From assembly GCA_036850595.1 (NCBI GenBank), contig CM072149.1, positions 1,340,001 through 1,404,000 on the forward strand: DNA of 64,000 nucleotides, written 5' to 3'. The translations under genes were made by a program, and so were the position numbers. Shown one piece after another: positions 1-13,421 of this stretch (positions are counted from its first letter, which is position 1; each line of letters starts with the position of its first letter). The stretch is from Rhyacichthys aspro (lineage: Eukaryota; Chordata; Actinopteri; Gobiiformes; Rhyacichthyidae). The notes beneath the pieces are model-generated. The model saw nothing but the letters and a program-made list of their open reading frames with translations. It did no database searches and was not told the origin of the DNA.

Positions 1-742
1 AACACTACAAAAGCCCCTTGCCTTTCTGTCTCTAACTAGCAGCGTGGGAACACACATTGTAATTGTTTGTTCAATTATTTTTCTTGGACGTCGCACCTGC
101 ACTTCACCAAGTGAACTCCTGAGACCGAAGCACAATTAAACCCCGCGGAGCGGCGCGTACGCCTGTTTAAACAGCACGGAGGGAGGCAGATAAATACCTT
201 TTTAGTGCGCAAGGTAACAAGCCAAGGGTGACAGTGAGAAGGCTCACAGGGAGCAATTTCCTATTTGTTTGTCTTTTGATTTGACCTCACTTTTGACAAG
301 GTTCCAGGGATCATTACTGTCCACATCCTGCGCTCTAATCGAGGCCCATTACAAATGTTCAGCAGGCTGGAAGTAGGGATGTGGGCGGAAGATAGAGAAA
401 GCAGCCATTTGTGCTGAGCAAAGAAGATGGGCTTTGAACGCCTCTGTGAGCTTCACATTCTTTCACAGGAGTAAGACAGGCGTTTCTACTGTGAACGGTC
501 AGTGCTAGTTCTTCAGCAACAATTAGGTACCCACAGGTATGAGTAATCACAGTTGGGCCTACATCTTATTTTGACATGCCTGTGGCTGGATAACATGTAG
601 TGTGAGGTTCAAATGTTCTCCTACAAAACAGTTTTTATATACAGTGTGTATTTAGTTTATTGAGCTGGGGTTATCAAGGACAAGCCTGACTACTTCAATG
701 TCATAGTTTCACTTAAAAGACATAGACAGTTATAAGATATGA
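1..742. other. Intergenic, nothing recognised
   Basis: Non-repetitive sequence. The only open frame of note (minus 359-550, 63 codons) has no family resemblance. Confidence 0.6.
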
Positions 743-880
743 TAAGACTTTATAGATCCCACAATGGGAAAATTCACTTGTGACAGCAGTTCACGTACAG
801 TATAGTGCAAAGGTAGTATTGGAAAAAAAAAATAAAAAGTGAGCATGCAATAAAAATATATACACAGGCTTTAGAAACAT
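743..880 (-). mobile_element. Fish LINE-tail-type repeat
   Basis: actttatagatcccacaatg followed by aaattcacttgtgacagcag and cacgtacagt closely resembles a very common teleost retrotransposon tail. Orientation (reverse) and clade are from memory. Confidence 0.6.
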
Positions 881-2615
881 TTTAAAAATACGGGTATAAT
901 AAATATAAAATATAATATGACTACTCTGTAAATTAAATATGTAAAACATTCACTAAACTAACCAGCAATAGTGTGAGCAGTGAGCAAGTCTGTTGTGGTA
1001 AAAAAAATGAAAAATAAAAAATCTGGATGATGAAATGAAACAAGCAGCAGGAGAAGAAATGGAACTATTTGACGATGACCTGGCTGGATGTGACTGGTAA
1101 TGTACGTTTGTGTACTTTTGTGTACCTTCACCTCCTAAGTTTTATCTCACCTGTGAAAGGAAGCCTCCACCCAGGCCGTCAGATGAGGCAGCAGCCTGAT
1201 GAGTACTTGTATCGATCAAATGACCGAGCTCTGTCAGTGGACTGGAGATGGAAACCAAAGGTGTAGTAAACAATCTTAACGTCTTTTTCTTTCTGCACGG
1301 AAAGAGTAGGTAGAATGGGCTTCTGTATTCCTCTATCTCACTAATTGTGTGCATGTCTGACTGAAATATACCATCTTCTGCCTCCATTTATTCCTAACAT
1401 TATGTTGCCCTGTTGTTCATGTGTATTTAAATTTAAAATCTGTAAATAAAATAGGGGAAAAACTATTTAAAAACTCCCTCCAGTACCTCAAGCCCCTTTT
1501 GAAGACCTCTGGTGAGACAATGATGGGATGATGATGGCAGCGATGGACTGATCAGCTGAAGAGGAAGAACCGGGCAGGTCTGAGGAAGGCCATTGGGGGC
1601 AAAAAAAGAGAAGACTGACAGCAGGGGGCTGGCAGATCACTGAGGCCGAAGAGAACACTGAGAAAGAAGTAAACACTCACTACAATTTATTTATTTATTT
1701 ATTTATGTACTGTATGTATTTACTGTTTCTTGTAGCCCAGGAAACACAGAATGCTAGTGAGTATTGGCTGCAGATATAACTCTATATAACTCTGTCCATG
1801 TCTGTGTTAAAGAAGAATGCGAATTTAAAAAAAAACATCTCGGCAGATTTCTACATCTGATACATAAATATGTGAATTTGCATCTCCATATTGTGTTTCT
1901 GATATCTAGACTCGAGCCTTGGCACTGCTGTCCTATTCCTAGTTGCTTCTTGTCTCATTATGGATGACACGGATGCCAGTCAGTGTGTGACAGTGGCTGT
2001 GTGCTATCCTCCCATGCACACCTCCAGTATGCCTTCCATGGTTGCCACCCCCATGCATTATTCAGCCCCGCATTAGAATACCAGGCCGTGGCAGATGAAC
2101 CACGAGGTCCTGTCAGAACAGCAGAAAGTGCCTGTCACACAGTTCAAACTTTTTTCTCCCATAGTTCCGCGGCAGTGCAGCTGCCTAAATGAGAGGGATT
2201 AAGTTAACTCCCTGCTCAGAGGAAGAGCAGGCCCGGGATTAGAGCAGTGGGCATGGACAGAGAGAGCGTTCAAGCAAGAGGCACAGCTTTTTAAAACAGG
2301 AGAGAGGAGAGGGGAGGCAGTGATGCGCGGCTTCGCAGGCTCTGATGGACCAATCGCTTAAACAAATACTCTGACATGTGCTCTGCCTCCAGAACAAGGA
2401 GCAGCAAATGAAAGCACAGGCGGAGACACACCAGCAAGCAATGATTTTCAACAAACGCACCACCAAAAAGCTGTTGGTAGTTAGAAGGAAACCAGTAATT
2501 AATAATCAATAATGATATGAGAAGTTGATAGTAATATATTGGGGATAAGGTTTGAATATATGCAATTAAACATTCTCAACATTATATTTTTTTTTTTTTA
2601 TTTATTTATGATTTT

Positions 2616-2650
<35 letters not shown>

Positions 2651-3751
2651 TTTTTTTTTTTTATTTTTTTTTTTTTTTTATTTATTTATTTATTTATTTT
2701 TTTATTTAATTAGGAGAGTGCATATTGATAAACATATGAGCAAAAAAAAAAAGCATCACAGTAAATATGCCAGAGTTAGCTACAGTAGCTAAATTTCATC
2801 TGTTGTCCTAAGGCAGGCACAATAAAACAGACATACATGTTACTGTTACAAGACCAGTTACAATAAACATTAAACACAATGAGTTGATAATTGTCAAACG
2901 GGTCAACAGTGTTTTTAATCATTGTTTTAGTGTTTTCTTGAAGGTCAGGTAGTTGTTTAGTTGTTTAATTTAGTCCTACGTCGCTGTATGTTACAATACG
3001 CTCTAGTATTGACTCTATTGTTAGTTTTTTTCTGTATAATAACCTGTAATGGTGGAGGGGAAGCCCATAAAAAAACTTAAAAACAAAACACACATCCAAA
3101 AACGTCTGATAGTTGTCTAAAATATTTAGACTTACTAAGGATGTTACAATAATGAAAATGAAGGGGCTTTCTATCTAAAACGTTCAATGTTTTCTTGAAA
3201 AGAGACTTGATAGGGAGTAAAAATCATTGTTCTCACTTTACTTTAACATTTCTTTTCTTCTCATTTCATTTTTATCTTTGCAAATTATTTTCATATTATA
3301 GCTGGAATCTACAGCCATCTTCTGCTGTTTTCCAAAAGTCAAAACTTCACATAAAAATATACATCGTACAAGCTTTTGTGCAATTAATAACAAGAATGAT
3401 AACATGACCTTCCAAATTAAAAACGGCACTCCTTCAGACTCTGACACTCAGCCTTTAGATGTTTAAATGACCTCTTTTATGGAACCTGCGCTTGTGGAAA
3501 ATTAGGAGTGTGCACATCTCACGTCGGAGAGGTCTGGGAAGCTTTTTTACAGAGATTAAAAACCTGGGCACGAGAACAGGTGGTGAAACAGTGTGAGGAA
3601 CATGAGGGAGACAAACAAGAGACACATGCTCCTGAAACCCAACCTGGTACCTCCATCATATCCCAGCAGAGCAGCACTGGCCAACACACACACTGAAGAA
3701 CAACACACCACTATGAAGGTCATGTTCTTTTGCATATTCTACTCGTGTTTA
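881..3751. other. Intergenic, no gene recognised
   Basis: AT-rich apart from about 2,090-2,480, which is more GC-balanced and non-repetitive and may be regulatory. Contains the low-complexity tract listed separately. Short frames are not credible genes. Confidence 0.55.
2588..2707 (+). repeat. T-rich / TTTA low-complexity tract
   Basis: Alternating poly-T and ttta units for 120 bp. Smaller TTTA runs occur at 1,687-1,706. Confidence 0.95.
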
Positions 3752-4290
3752 CAAAAAATAACAAGGAACATACCTGAAAACGTGAATGTTTGTTGAGTTT
3801 GGGCTGTTTTTTTATGATAAATAAGCGTCATCTTCTGTTAGCAGTTAGTTGTAGATACTATACTATAATATTTTATCATTTTTTTAGCTTTTTTTAGCTT
3901 TTGACGATTGTACATGAATCAATTTTCAATATGTTCATTTTAATAATGTCTTCCCCATATTTGACAACAGCAAAAACAGTTTCAACGCCTTTTAGCATTT
4001 ATCTAGTTTACACAAAAAATACCTGAAAACGCAAATGTTTGTTGAGTTTGGGCTGTTTTTTTTATGATAAATAAGCGTCATCTTTTTTTTTTTTAGTAGG
4101 CTGTGTAAGCTTTTGACGATTATACATGAGTCCATTTTCAATAGGTTTAATAAAGTCTTCCCCATATTTGACAACAGCACAAACAGTTTTAGCATTTATC
4201 TACTCAAAAAATACCTGAAAACGCAAATGTTTGTTGAGTTTGGGCTGTTTTTTTATGCTATATATGCGTCATCTTTTACTGGCAGTTAGT
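3752..4290 (+). repeat. Tandem repeat of a ~200-250 bp unit
   Basis: Two and a half copies start at about 3752, 4011 and 4203. Each begins with a variant of aaaatacctgaaaacgcaaa, then gtttgttgagtttgggctgt and gcgtcatctt. The first two also hold cttttgacgatt and aatgtcttccccatatttga. A fourth fragment of the unit lies apart at 5,615-5,735. Confidence 0.85.
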
Positions 4291-5388
4291 TGCAGATAAA
4301 TGAAGACTTTAACGACTTTAATCTCAAGCGTCACTGGCATCATTTTGGATTTTAAACATCCTGCGTCCGCCGCTCTTCTCTGTTTCCCCGGAGGCCTCGG
4401 TGCCATCAGCTCAGTGACATCACAGTGAGCGTGACACGGCGGCAAAGCGCAGTTGACGGATGCCTTTTTGTCTCCGGTGCCGAGGCCAGTGGTGTGGCTG
4501 GCGCGTGAGGGTAATTGTCCCGACAGGTGACACATCTGTGGAAAGCACAAGATGATAGCTGGACTCTTCGCGTCATGTGACCTGCACCTCACACGCCTCC
4601 TCAGAGACCCGTCAGCGTCCGAGCGCTTCGCTGTGATCGGATGTGACATTTACACACACTACCTTCACCGGATACAGTCCTGCCCTTACATGTGCTGTTT
4701 CTGCAGTTAACTGTGGGTGCGTATACTTAGACTCTAAACTGAAACATTACAACTTTTTGGTGAAATGTAGATCCTGTGAGACAAAGTCGAGCTATTGTAA
4801 ATAAAACAAAAATATAGATTGTGTCACCTTAAATATTCTGGATACATACATATATAGACATATATACATACATATACACAAACTAGATACCTTACATAGA
4901 AAACGAGAAAAAAAAATAAAATAAAATCAAAAGAACTATATTTCTCTCTATACATATGAATATATATAAATAATGTTACACATAGCTCCACATTTATATG
5001 CATATAAATAACCGCTTGAAAGGGAGTGGAGTATCTTTACAATTTGTATTCATAAAAAAATCTATCTATTAATATTATTATTATTTGCAAATATTTGATT
5101 GAAAAAATATTAAAGGGACAAATGAACAAATAAACATTGATATTTTTTTAGAACAAATCAACATATTATATTGTAGGATGACTTTTTGCTTCATTCAGGG
5201 CTGTTAAAGTTTGATATAGAGTTTTTTGGGGACAAACACATTCTTTAAATCAATACCAGGTGAAGTTTAGGGTCTAGACTTAAAGAAGCCAGACTCAAAG
5301 TGTATGGTTTTCACATTAAATAAATAGTCCGTAAACTCATTTTCATGAACCAAAAGGTGTAAGAATACAAGGGTCCGTGTGGGATCTA
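4291..5388. other. Intergenic: GC-rich island then AT-rich tract
   Basis: 4,320-4,680 is a GC-rich non-repetitive island; its 126-codon minus frame lacks any recognisable domain. 4,800-5,110 is very AT-rich with short ATAC/TATA runs. Confidence 0.5.
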
Positions 5389-6031
5389 GAATATCCTTCC
5401 ACTCACTACTCATCTACTCTCAGTCATTAATACTTATCTCTTATACAAACTATTACTCACCTTTTACACGTTCTTACATTTACCACTGTAACAGATTTTA
5501 TTATTCATTTCAGTTGTGTGCGTTAGAAGTATTTAACTATAGTTTGTGAACGTACTTCTGCTTCAAAACCAGTGTTCAACAAACCTCTGACTGAATTATT
5601 TATTCTCTTTTTTGTTATATTTTAGTAGGCTGTGTAAGCTTTTGACGATTATACATGAATCCATTTTGAAAAGTTTGATTTTAATAATGTCTTCCCCATA
5701 TTTGACAACAGCATAAACAGTTTATCTAGTTTGAAATAAAGAAGAAGTGCTCACACTGACAGGACATCATTTCCCATCATGCACCACGGTGTTTTGTAGT
5801 CCGTGCATATGAGCGCAGGATAGCTTTATCCATTATCCTAAGCTTTTTTTGCTAAAACATTTTCGTTTTTTTAAGTTGGTTAGTTGCTGTTAGAAGTTTT
5901 TATAGTTGTTTAGTAAAAAAAAAATACTATAAACACACTTTGAAGACAAATAGTGTGTATAAGAGATAAGTATTAGTAAGTGAGAGTGGAGAACAGTGAG
6001 TGTAAGTAATACAGTGGAAGGATATTTACAA
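5389..6031. repeat. Inverted repeat pair, possible MITE
   Basis: About 5,389-5,455 (atatccttccact...taatacttatctcttatac) reappears as its reverse complement at about 5,945-6,031. The interior includes the dispersed fragment of the 3,752-4,290 repeat. It may be a decayed foldback element; no target duplication was identified. Confidence 0.55.
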
Positions 6032-9000
6032 TTATGTCCCCCACGGCTTCACTTTGTAAACTATGAAGCGAAAAGTATGACATATGCACTATAAAACAAT
6101 ATTTTTCAACATGACACAGTGATATAATAGAAATGATGCGTTCAAAAAATGGATGTTTAAAGTTGCATTGAAATAAGCAGGTATTTTAAACATAAAAAAG
6201 TCTAAAAAAGGCAGAGATGGATACATGAAACTCTGCAGAACTGCATTATTTTATGTGTAACTTTTAATCTTCAAATGACAAATTCTTATTCAGTTCTCGG
6301 CCGTTTGTGGAAAGACATTTAACAATTAGATCTTTTTTTTTCATTCATAAATCGTTGCATTTATTCATTCTTTCATCTGAGGCTTAGAGTCTTGCACCCC
6401 ACATGACTTTTCTAACGAGAGAGATGCATGGAGTAGCTTATTTAAAGAAATTCTTTGTCATCCCTGACCCAATTAGCCAACAAATCGTCCCACTAAACTT
6501 TAAAAAACCAAAAACTGCCTTCTTTTCGTTGGCTCGTTAGTTGCGCACAAATGAAAACCCTCGCTCTCTGATTGTTTCAAAGTACCGCGACTTGTTTGCT
6601 GCCGTCGAATCCCCTTGTTGTTTATTAGCAGCGGCGTCTTCCTTGTGAACTGTACGAGTGAATCCCAAATCTGCGCCCAGCTCCTCATCAGATACAGTGT
6701 GTGAGCTGCCGAGGCTTGTGATGGCCCCTCTGAACACAACGGCGGGCCCACAGGCCGAGGAGGAGACGCTACTCCGTGTAAGCCCCGGGGAGGCCCCATC
6801 TAGTCCTATTTGTCAGCGGGAAGAGGGTTCGAATGTAGCCGCGCTGCATTTCTCCCCGCATGAGTGTTTTCTGTTTGGCTGCTGTCACATATGAACTCAC
6901 TCCCTTCATCCACGGCGGACAAAGCGTTGTGTTCTCCAGGGCTGAGAATTTCCCCCGCTCCATCTTTATCTGCTGCTAAATGTTGACAGCCCACTGAACC
7001 CTGATGTCTGACTGTCACAGGCTTAGTTTTCTAAAGTGTTCTTTAAGGAAAAAGGGGAAACATCGGGCCTCTGGTGCGGCGGTTCGCTATCATGGCCGCT
7101 CAGCCCACAGTCAAAGAGCCTCTAACGGTGTCCCGGAGCAGCGCAGGGGCGAGCGCTCGGCTGTGCTCGCCTCTGAGTGGACCATTAGGGAAATGGCTGG
7201 TCTTTCAAACCCAGCTGCACCATTCAAATTAATGAGGAGATTGTCAGCATATCAGAGCGGATGGGTGTGACAAGCGAGGCCCGAGTGCAGAGCCTGCAAA
7301 CAAGTCCACCAAGGACACGAGCGAACTGAGTGAAAAGCTCAAGTTATTGTTGTCGAACTGGGGAAAAAAACTGTTGTGAAGTTAGCAGAAGCTCCCTTTA
7401 GAGTCTCTTTTGTTACAAATGATGTAATGTTTACAGAGTAAGGGTTGATGTAGTTCACTCAAACTTATCACATAGTTTTTTTCATACCTGCTTTCATAAA
7501 TGCTCAGGTGGTCATCGTGCACAGGGTTCGATTCTAGATGAAAAAGGAAGAATTAAAGCTCTCAACCATAAAGTCTGTAAGGAAAAAGAAAGAAACTCAC
7601 TTTTATTTCAGGTATTTGAACTCACCACAGTCATCTTTGGTCAAATAACTGATGTAGGTTGTTATTTGTGGTGTAGCAGTGAAGGGATGAAAACACAAAA
7701 TCAAGTCATAATCACTATCTTCATGTTGATTTATGCACGATATTATTAAACACTTAGATTTCATTTTTTGGACTTGTTTCTTAGAAGTAGGCTACATTCA
7801 CCTTTGTCCTGTCTTTTCTTGTGACTTTAACAGAACTCTACTGAAGAGCTTACATTTAATTTTAAAAAGAAAGAGCTTGTATGTCATTCAGGGACAATGC
7901 CGGTTTCATTTTGGAGGAAGACGGACAATTTTTCTTTGTTTTTATGCATGTTTCTGAAAAACTGGACTTAAAAGTGCAAATCTTAGGATCTCAAGTGTGC
8001 TTAATGAAAGAGTTTTAGGTTAACTTCATGTAAACAATGACAATGAGACACTTCTACTTACTGCAGAACTACATTTGTTGAGTAGTGTTTCCTTGTTGAT
8101 GTTACATACGAACAACTAAGGCTAGACAAAGAGGACTGAACCAGGAAAAGGAACAAGAAGTCTTTAAAGTGAAATAAAAATGTCACTCAGCTGCAGAATG
8201 TAAAAGCTTTATTATGTCACAAAAGGCTATTTAAATACAAGCACACTGATCCACGTACTGTGCATTTTCGTGTAAGTTAAGGCAATAAAAAGTGAACAAT
8301 TTTAACAAATGAGTTTTAACACGACCTGAATTTGGAGCCTGCTCCACAAAAAGCTTGGTAGCCTCAGCGCAGAAGCCTTTTCTTTGGGACAACAAGACAT
8401 ATTTTTATAGGAATTATGTAAAAAAGTTATGACACATCCAAACACCGAAGTATATCCTCTGTTTTTTCTTTTTTTTTTTCCTGTAACCCTCTCTCACACA
8501 CATACACGAACTCACATTTAATTGTTTGACAGTCTTTTCCTGCCTTTATGCCACTGCTGCTAAAGGTGCAGGGGATTTTTCCTCCTTTTTGAGGCATTAA
8601 TAACATTCCGCTCCACTGATTCCCCGGGGCACAACCTCATTATGGCTTATAGGCAGAAAAAATAAACTGTCTGTGCTCAGGCGGCTTTTCCTGCTCTTTT
8701 CTTTGAGAACGAGGACTCGCGTAAAGTGGCTGCTTCTCGTTGCAAACTAAAACACATGTCCAGGCTGTTATCTGTGTCTGTGACAGTAAGGCTGCTGGTG
8801 CTGGTGGGGGCAGGCTGCAGTAGGGGGCAGCACTGATCACAGACTTACTCCTGAATCCACGTAATTAACTCTCAGTTCTCATGGTTAAACTGAGCCAGTG
8901 CTGGTACATTTCAAGTCAAAGTATTTACAATTTATCCACATTGGTGTACTTTTGTGTTCACATACATCTCCCCAAAAAGAAAAGCTGCCAAACCATTCAC

Positions 9001-9099
9001 TTCCAATTCAAATGTATAATTTATCCTTATCCCTTTTCACTAGATTTGCCTTTTTGTTCCTGTTCCTTTTTTTGTTGTGGTAGTCGTTTTGTATGTTTT
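6032..9099. other. Intergenic, with non-repetitive GC-balanced island
   Basis: About 6,500-7,330 is unique-looking, GC-balanced DNA with overlapping short frames on both strands and no protein resemblance, a candidate non-coding conserved block. The rest (7,330-9,100) is AT-rich with nothing recognised. Confidence 0.45.
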
Positions 9100-9388
9100 A
9101 ATAGATGGATTTGACCAGGTTTTCAATAGATTTGAACAGGTTTTAGTTGGATTTGACTAGTCTTTAGATGGATCGGAAGAAGTTTTATAAACCGTTCAAA
9201 TTTATCTAAATCTAACTAAAACATAAATGGAGGAAATTAATGTTAAAGGTAACTTTTTTAAGACTCAAATGAAGATGAAATCTCACATTTAAAATTTTAT
9301 AAAAAGTCAAATGTCACCATCTTCGGCCCCTGAAAGGATTCTTGTTAACTATGGCATCCCCCTCAACATTTTGAGTTTGGCACCACTG
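9100..9388 (+). mobile_element. hAT-like non-autonomous element, 5'-truncated copy
   Basis: Three array units (gatttgaccaggttttcaat and relatives), then the family's 3' part with caccatcttcggcccctgaa and the end gagtttggcaccactg. The left end is missing. Confidence 0.75.
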
Positions 9389-10068
9389 CTGTACACTATC
9401 TCTGAGTATCATAAATGCAACATAACTCAATGATTGGTTTCTATTCACACGAAAACTACTCACTCTGAAGCAGCCTGTTACCAGCAGAAAGATGTATCTT
9501 AAACATTGTATTACAAACTACACTGTTTTATAGTGTACTACATAACGGAAAAGTTAAGAAAAACTCATATCTAAAGTCAAACTAATATTTGAAACGGCAT
9601 CAGAAGCAATGCATGAAGATTATTATGAAGTGTGCTCTTTATTGAAACTGGACCGAGGCCAGTCGTCTGCTGCTGGACACAGAGCAGGTCAAGGCCAAAG
9701 AGTACCTCCTCACTAGCACACACTCTCAAACAGCATGCATGCATTTCAATACAGTGATTTATTTCAGCTTTTCAAACATCAGTCTGTGATTTGGTGATAC
9801 GCTCTGACCTTTGGCAGAACTGTGCCAACACGCAGCCCAAAATACTTGTTACTTTTGAGATGGATGTAAAAAATGCAAAAAGAACAGATACAACAACTCA
9901 AAAGGTTTCTATCTGGCCATGAGTCAGGACCTACTTCATTCACGCTCCAGTGGGATTTCAGCTTTTATCAACATTCAGCATTTAAACTCTCAGTTGGTGT
10001 ACTCACTTTCTGCCTTGCACGTTCTCTGTCGTACTGAGCCAAAGCCAAGCGGTGCCCATCTTTCAAAA

Positions 10069-10312
10069 ATGCCGCCTAGGGCTAATAAAACTACAGAGAA
10101 AAAAAGATGCTGCATTAGCCTGGCACTCAACATCATTGCAGCAGAACAAGACGCTAATTGAGAAGCTAACTGAGACCCTAGATGAAAAGCTGAGCAAAGT
10201 GAGAGGCTGACTGTCGAATTTAGAGCCGCTCTTGCGCCTATCAAAGTCAAACTGGACCAAACATGTCAAAATATGGAGGAACATGGCAAACAATTTGACT
10301 TTTTGATCACAA
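10069..10312 (+). mobile_element. Possible L1-type ORF1 fragment
   Basis: A start MPPRANKTTEKK continues, after a frame change, as SLQQNKTLIEKLTETLDEKL and then LAPIKVKLDQTCQNMEEHGK. This charged, coiled-coil-like pattern resembles the N-terminal part of fish L1/Tx1 ORF1 proteins. The family assignment is tentative. Confidence 0.4.
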
Positions 10313-10789
10313 TTTTTTTTTCTCCGCCCACTGGGTCCTCACATTTGCTTCCCAACCTGCTTACCTCAGTGTGATTCCTTGTCGTTTTCTAGTTTTCTAG
10401 TCGATTTGTTTCCGTGTTTGTATAAAAACTGACAAAACAATAAAAACTAGCATGATTACAGTGTTTATTCATAACAACAACATAACTCAAGTTTCTTCTG
10501 TGTCGGAATTGGTTGTACTTCTAAATGTACCATATTCACCCAAGCACAAGCCCAATATAAGACTGTAGAAATGGAGGTGTCGGCTTACTTCTCAAACTGT
10601 TCTATATTTGCAATGGGATGTACAACCAGTGATGTTCAGCTTCAGTAAAGCAGAAAAACACTCATTTGCCTGACTGTGTAAAAGTCCATCTACAAAAATG
10701 TATAGTAGTATATTTTCATATGGTGCCTGTTATTTTTTATACATCTTTTATAGTTCATTAGCTGTTCCTTTTGTGGTTTACCATTGTAC

Positions 10790-11130
10790 TGTTGCCTTCA
10801 GCGTGTACTGGGACGGTTTGCAGTTGAGTGTGAAGAGGCCGGGATGTGGAGGAGCATCTCAAAGTCGGAGGCCAGGGTTCACAGTCAGTAAAGAATGATT
10901 TGTAGAGAGTGGAGGAGTTCATATATCTCTGGGTGTTGTTCACGAGTGAGGGAAGGATGAAATGGGAGATTGACAGATGTACAGATTGGCACAGAGTCTG
11001 CAGTAAGGCGGTCGATGCACTGGTCTGTTGTGGTAAAGGAGCTGAGCTGAAATGCAAAGCTCTGGAGTTAATGGTCAGTCTACTTCCTACTCTCAACTAT
11101 GGACAGATGTGTCACAAATTCTACTTTTTT
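10790..11130 (+). mobile_element. LINE reverse transcriptase C-terminal fragment
   Basis: The frame from 10909 reads EEFIYLWVLFTSEGRMKWEI then DRCTDWHRVCSKAVDAL and LPTLNYG. This matches the conserved EEFKYLGVLFTSEGRMEREI...PTLTYG region of fish non-LTR retrotransposons. Upstream DNA shows further decayed RT sequence with stops. No intact ORF remains. Confidence 0.75.
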
Positions 11131-11164
11131 TCTTTATGGGTCTAGTTTTCTGGTTTACACACAC

Positions 11165-11593
11165 TAGGGAAGCACCCAACCGATACTCGGATCGAAAACT
11201 AGTCCCGATAACGGTCATTGGAGTGAGTTAGTGAGGTCTGACGAAAAGCTGCTGTTGTAAGATGCATTTTATTCATTTTTAATGTATTAATGTAAAAACA
11301 GTGGAGCTTCTTTCCTTAAAAATACTATAAATAAAATATAAAACTTGTCTTCCTTTTGTTTTGATCAATGCTTACCTCTGGGTTATAGTAGCTACCAAAA
11401 GAATGATATTGTATTTTATTTGGACAAATCAACTAATTACAATAAAATGTAATGATAACCCTCATCTCCATAATTATATGATATATATTAAAATACCAGT
11501 TGGATCGGATCAGTATCTGTTACCTGCAGATACTCAAAGCACCAGGATCAGGATTTGGATCTGTGCTAAAAAAGCTGGATCGGTGCATCCCTA
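11165..11593 (+). mobile_element. hAT-like MITE with TAGGGATGCACCGATC ends
   Basis: Left end TAGGGAAGCACCCAACCGAT, right end GATCGGTGCATCCCTA, whose complement is a terminal motif widespread in fish hAT elements. Internal ggatcggatcagtatctg and ggatcaggatttggatct repeats fit. Flanks do not show a clean duplication, so the copy is old. Confidence 0.75.
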
Positions 11594-12920
11594 ATGACAA
11601 CCAGTGTATTTAGCTTTTCCTGCACTCCATTTATATTCTTTCAGTAAATGAAGGCTTCGGTTGTTGGAGAGGAGTTAAGCGTCAATACAACTTTAATTTC
11701 AGGCACAAGCAAGGTTTGCATCAAATCCCCCTAATGTGCCTCCCAAACATATCTGATCGCTGCTGTTATTGAGTGAAAGCTTGTAATTAAAGGCAGGTTC
11801 ACATCGATGAATATGTGTTATTTAGCTCAGAAGATCATTTCTGGTGATGCTTTACATAATCCTTAAAATATACAAGGAAGGGCGGCACTGGGGGGAAAAA
11901 AAATCCAAATTAATGGAAAAGCTAATAGACACGTTGATGGCATTTGGGTAAACCTAATAAGAATTGATTCTTGGTTGTGAGAACATTTCATTCCTCAAAC
12001 CTCCCCCTGTGCTTTACATGTGTAATGAACCTGCCTGAGCATTGATCAAAAACAAAAATTGGAGGAGTAAATCTGCTCCAAAAGCCTGTCTGGCTCTGGT
12101 GTGTGGGGGCTTTGTCCTGGCAGAGGGCTGGCCGGCACTTACCGAGGTGCTATATGTCTTTTAAATGTCTAAACGCCTTCTGTCCATGCTTGTTTCTCTC
12201 CGCTTTACCCCAAAGTTTTTTTTTCTGGCAAATATTTAATCCTTGCTGTGACTGACAATGTTGTCAGACCTTCGGACGGGTTTTACGCTGTTATTACAAG
12301 CTCGCCTCCGTCCGTGGCACTTTGGATTATTTAAGATTATGTTGTAATCCCTTTAATCCTCATTGCATTAAGATTTCAGTCAAAATACGGCAACAGTAAA
12401 GTAGCACTCAGACGCAATGAGGACTTAAGCAGGCGTCATGATTGGGCAGCCGTCTTCATTTCCGCCATTTTCCTCTCTTATTTACTTTGCCATTACTCTA
12501 CATTGTCAATAAAATCGGCAACAGACATGTATTTGATTTAAAACGGCAGAGATTTATTCCAACTCATGCCCAGCTACAGTGGAGAAAAACATATTTACTG
12601 GTACGTGGTGTTAGGACAGACTGAGGGCACACAACTTTGCTGATGAAATAGTCTCCACCATCGAAGAACTGTGTGGTCACTGTTCAGTTCCCTGCTGTCT
12701 CTCTTCACTTGACTTCCTCAGAGTGCGCCACAACCAAAAGCGGCATGAATAAAACAACCTCCTTTGAGTGACGTTTTCAGGCATTTTTTATGTATTCCAG
12801 AAAAAAGTCATTGTTGTGCAGCTGTGCGAGCGTTATTACAATGCAAATGCAAAGGATTTTTACCAAAGTCTCACACTGTCTAGATGAATGTGTAAAATAC
12901 AACACTCTCAGCTTCTAGGG
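11594..12920. other. Intergenic, candidate conserved non-coding block
   Basis: About 11,690-12,380 is non-repetitive, with several homeodomain-type cores (taatta, attaat). No open frame longer than 60 codons. A regulatory role is only suggested. Confidence 0.35.
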
Positions 12921-13421
12921 CAGTGGTGTCAAACTCAAAGTGGTGAGGGGCCACGATAGTAAATAAGAAACCTTTGAGGGGCCGAAGATTGTCAAAGTCG
13001 GTAAGCTTTTATTTAATATTGATTGAAAGGTTTCGTCTTCATTTGAGTCATCTTTAACATTATTTTTCTCCTTTTATGGAAACTGGTTTTAGTTGGATTC
13101 AAACAGGTTTTACTAGGATTTGTGGAGGTTTTAGTTGGATTTGAACAGATTTTATTCGAATTCGTGGAGCTTTTTTTTGGATTTGAACAGTTTGAAATGG
13201 ATTTGAACATGTTTTATTTGGATTTAGGCAGTTTTTATATATATTTGTATCTGGTTTAAGATTTCATAAACAAAATTAATCTGATTCAAATCCATCTAAA
13301 ACCTGTTCAAATCCAATTCAAATCTAGTACCAAAATATCACCAACTAAATGCATTGGAGGGCCACATAAAACATTGCAAAGGGCCGCATTTGGCCCCTGG
13401 GCCTTGAGTTTGACATGTGTG
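12921..13421 (-). mobile_element. hAT-like non-autonomous element, reverse copy
   Basis: Starts CAGTGGTGTCAAACTC and ends GAGTTTGACATGTGTG. Flanks ttctaggg and cactaggg share six of eight bases (ctaggg), supporting an 8-bp duplication. Confidence 0.87.

Noticed and set aside
4269..4649. 126-codon minus frame near the tandem repeat
   Set aside because: No domain or family resemblance; GC-rich island with open frames by chance.
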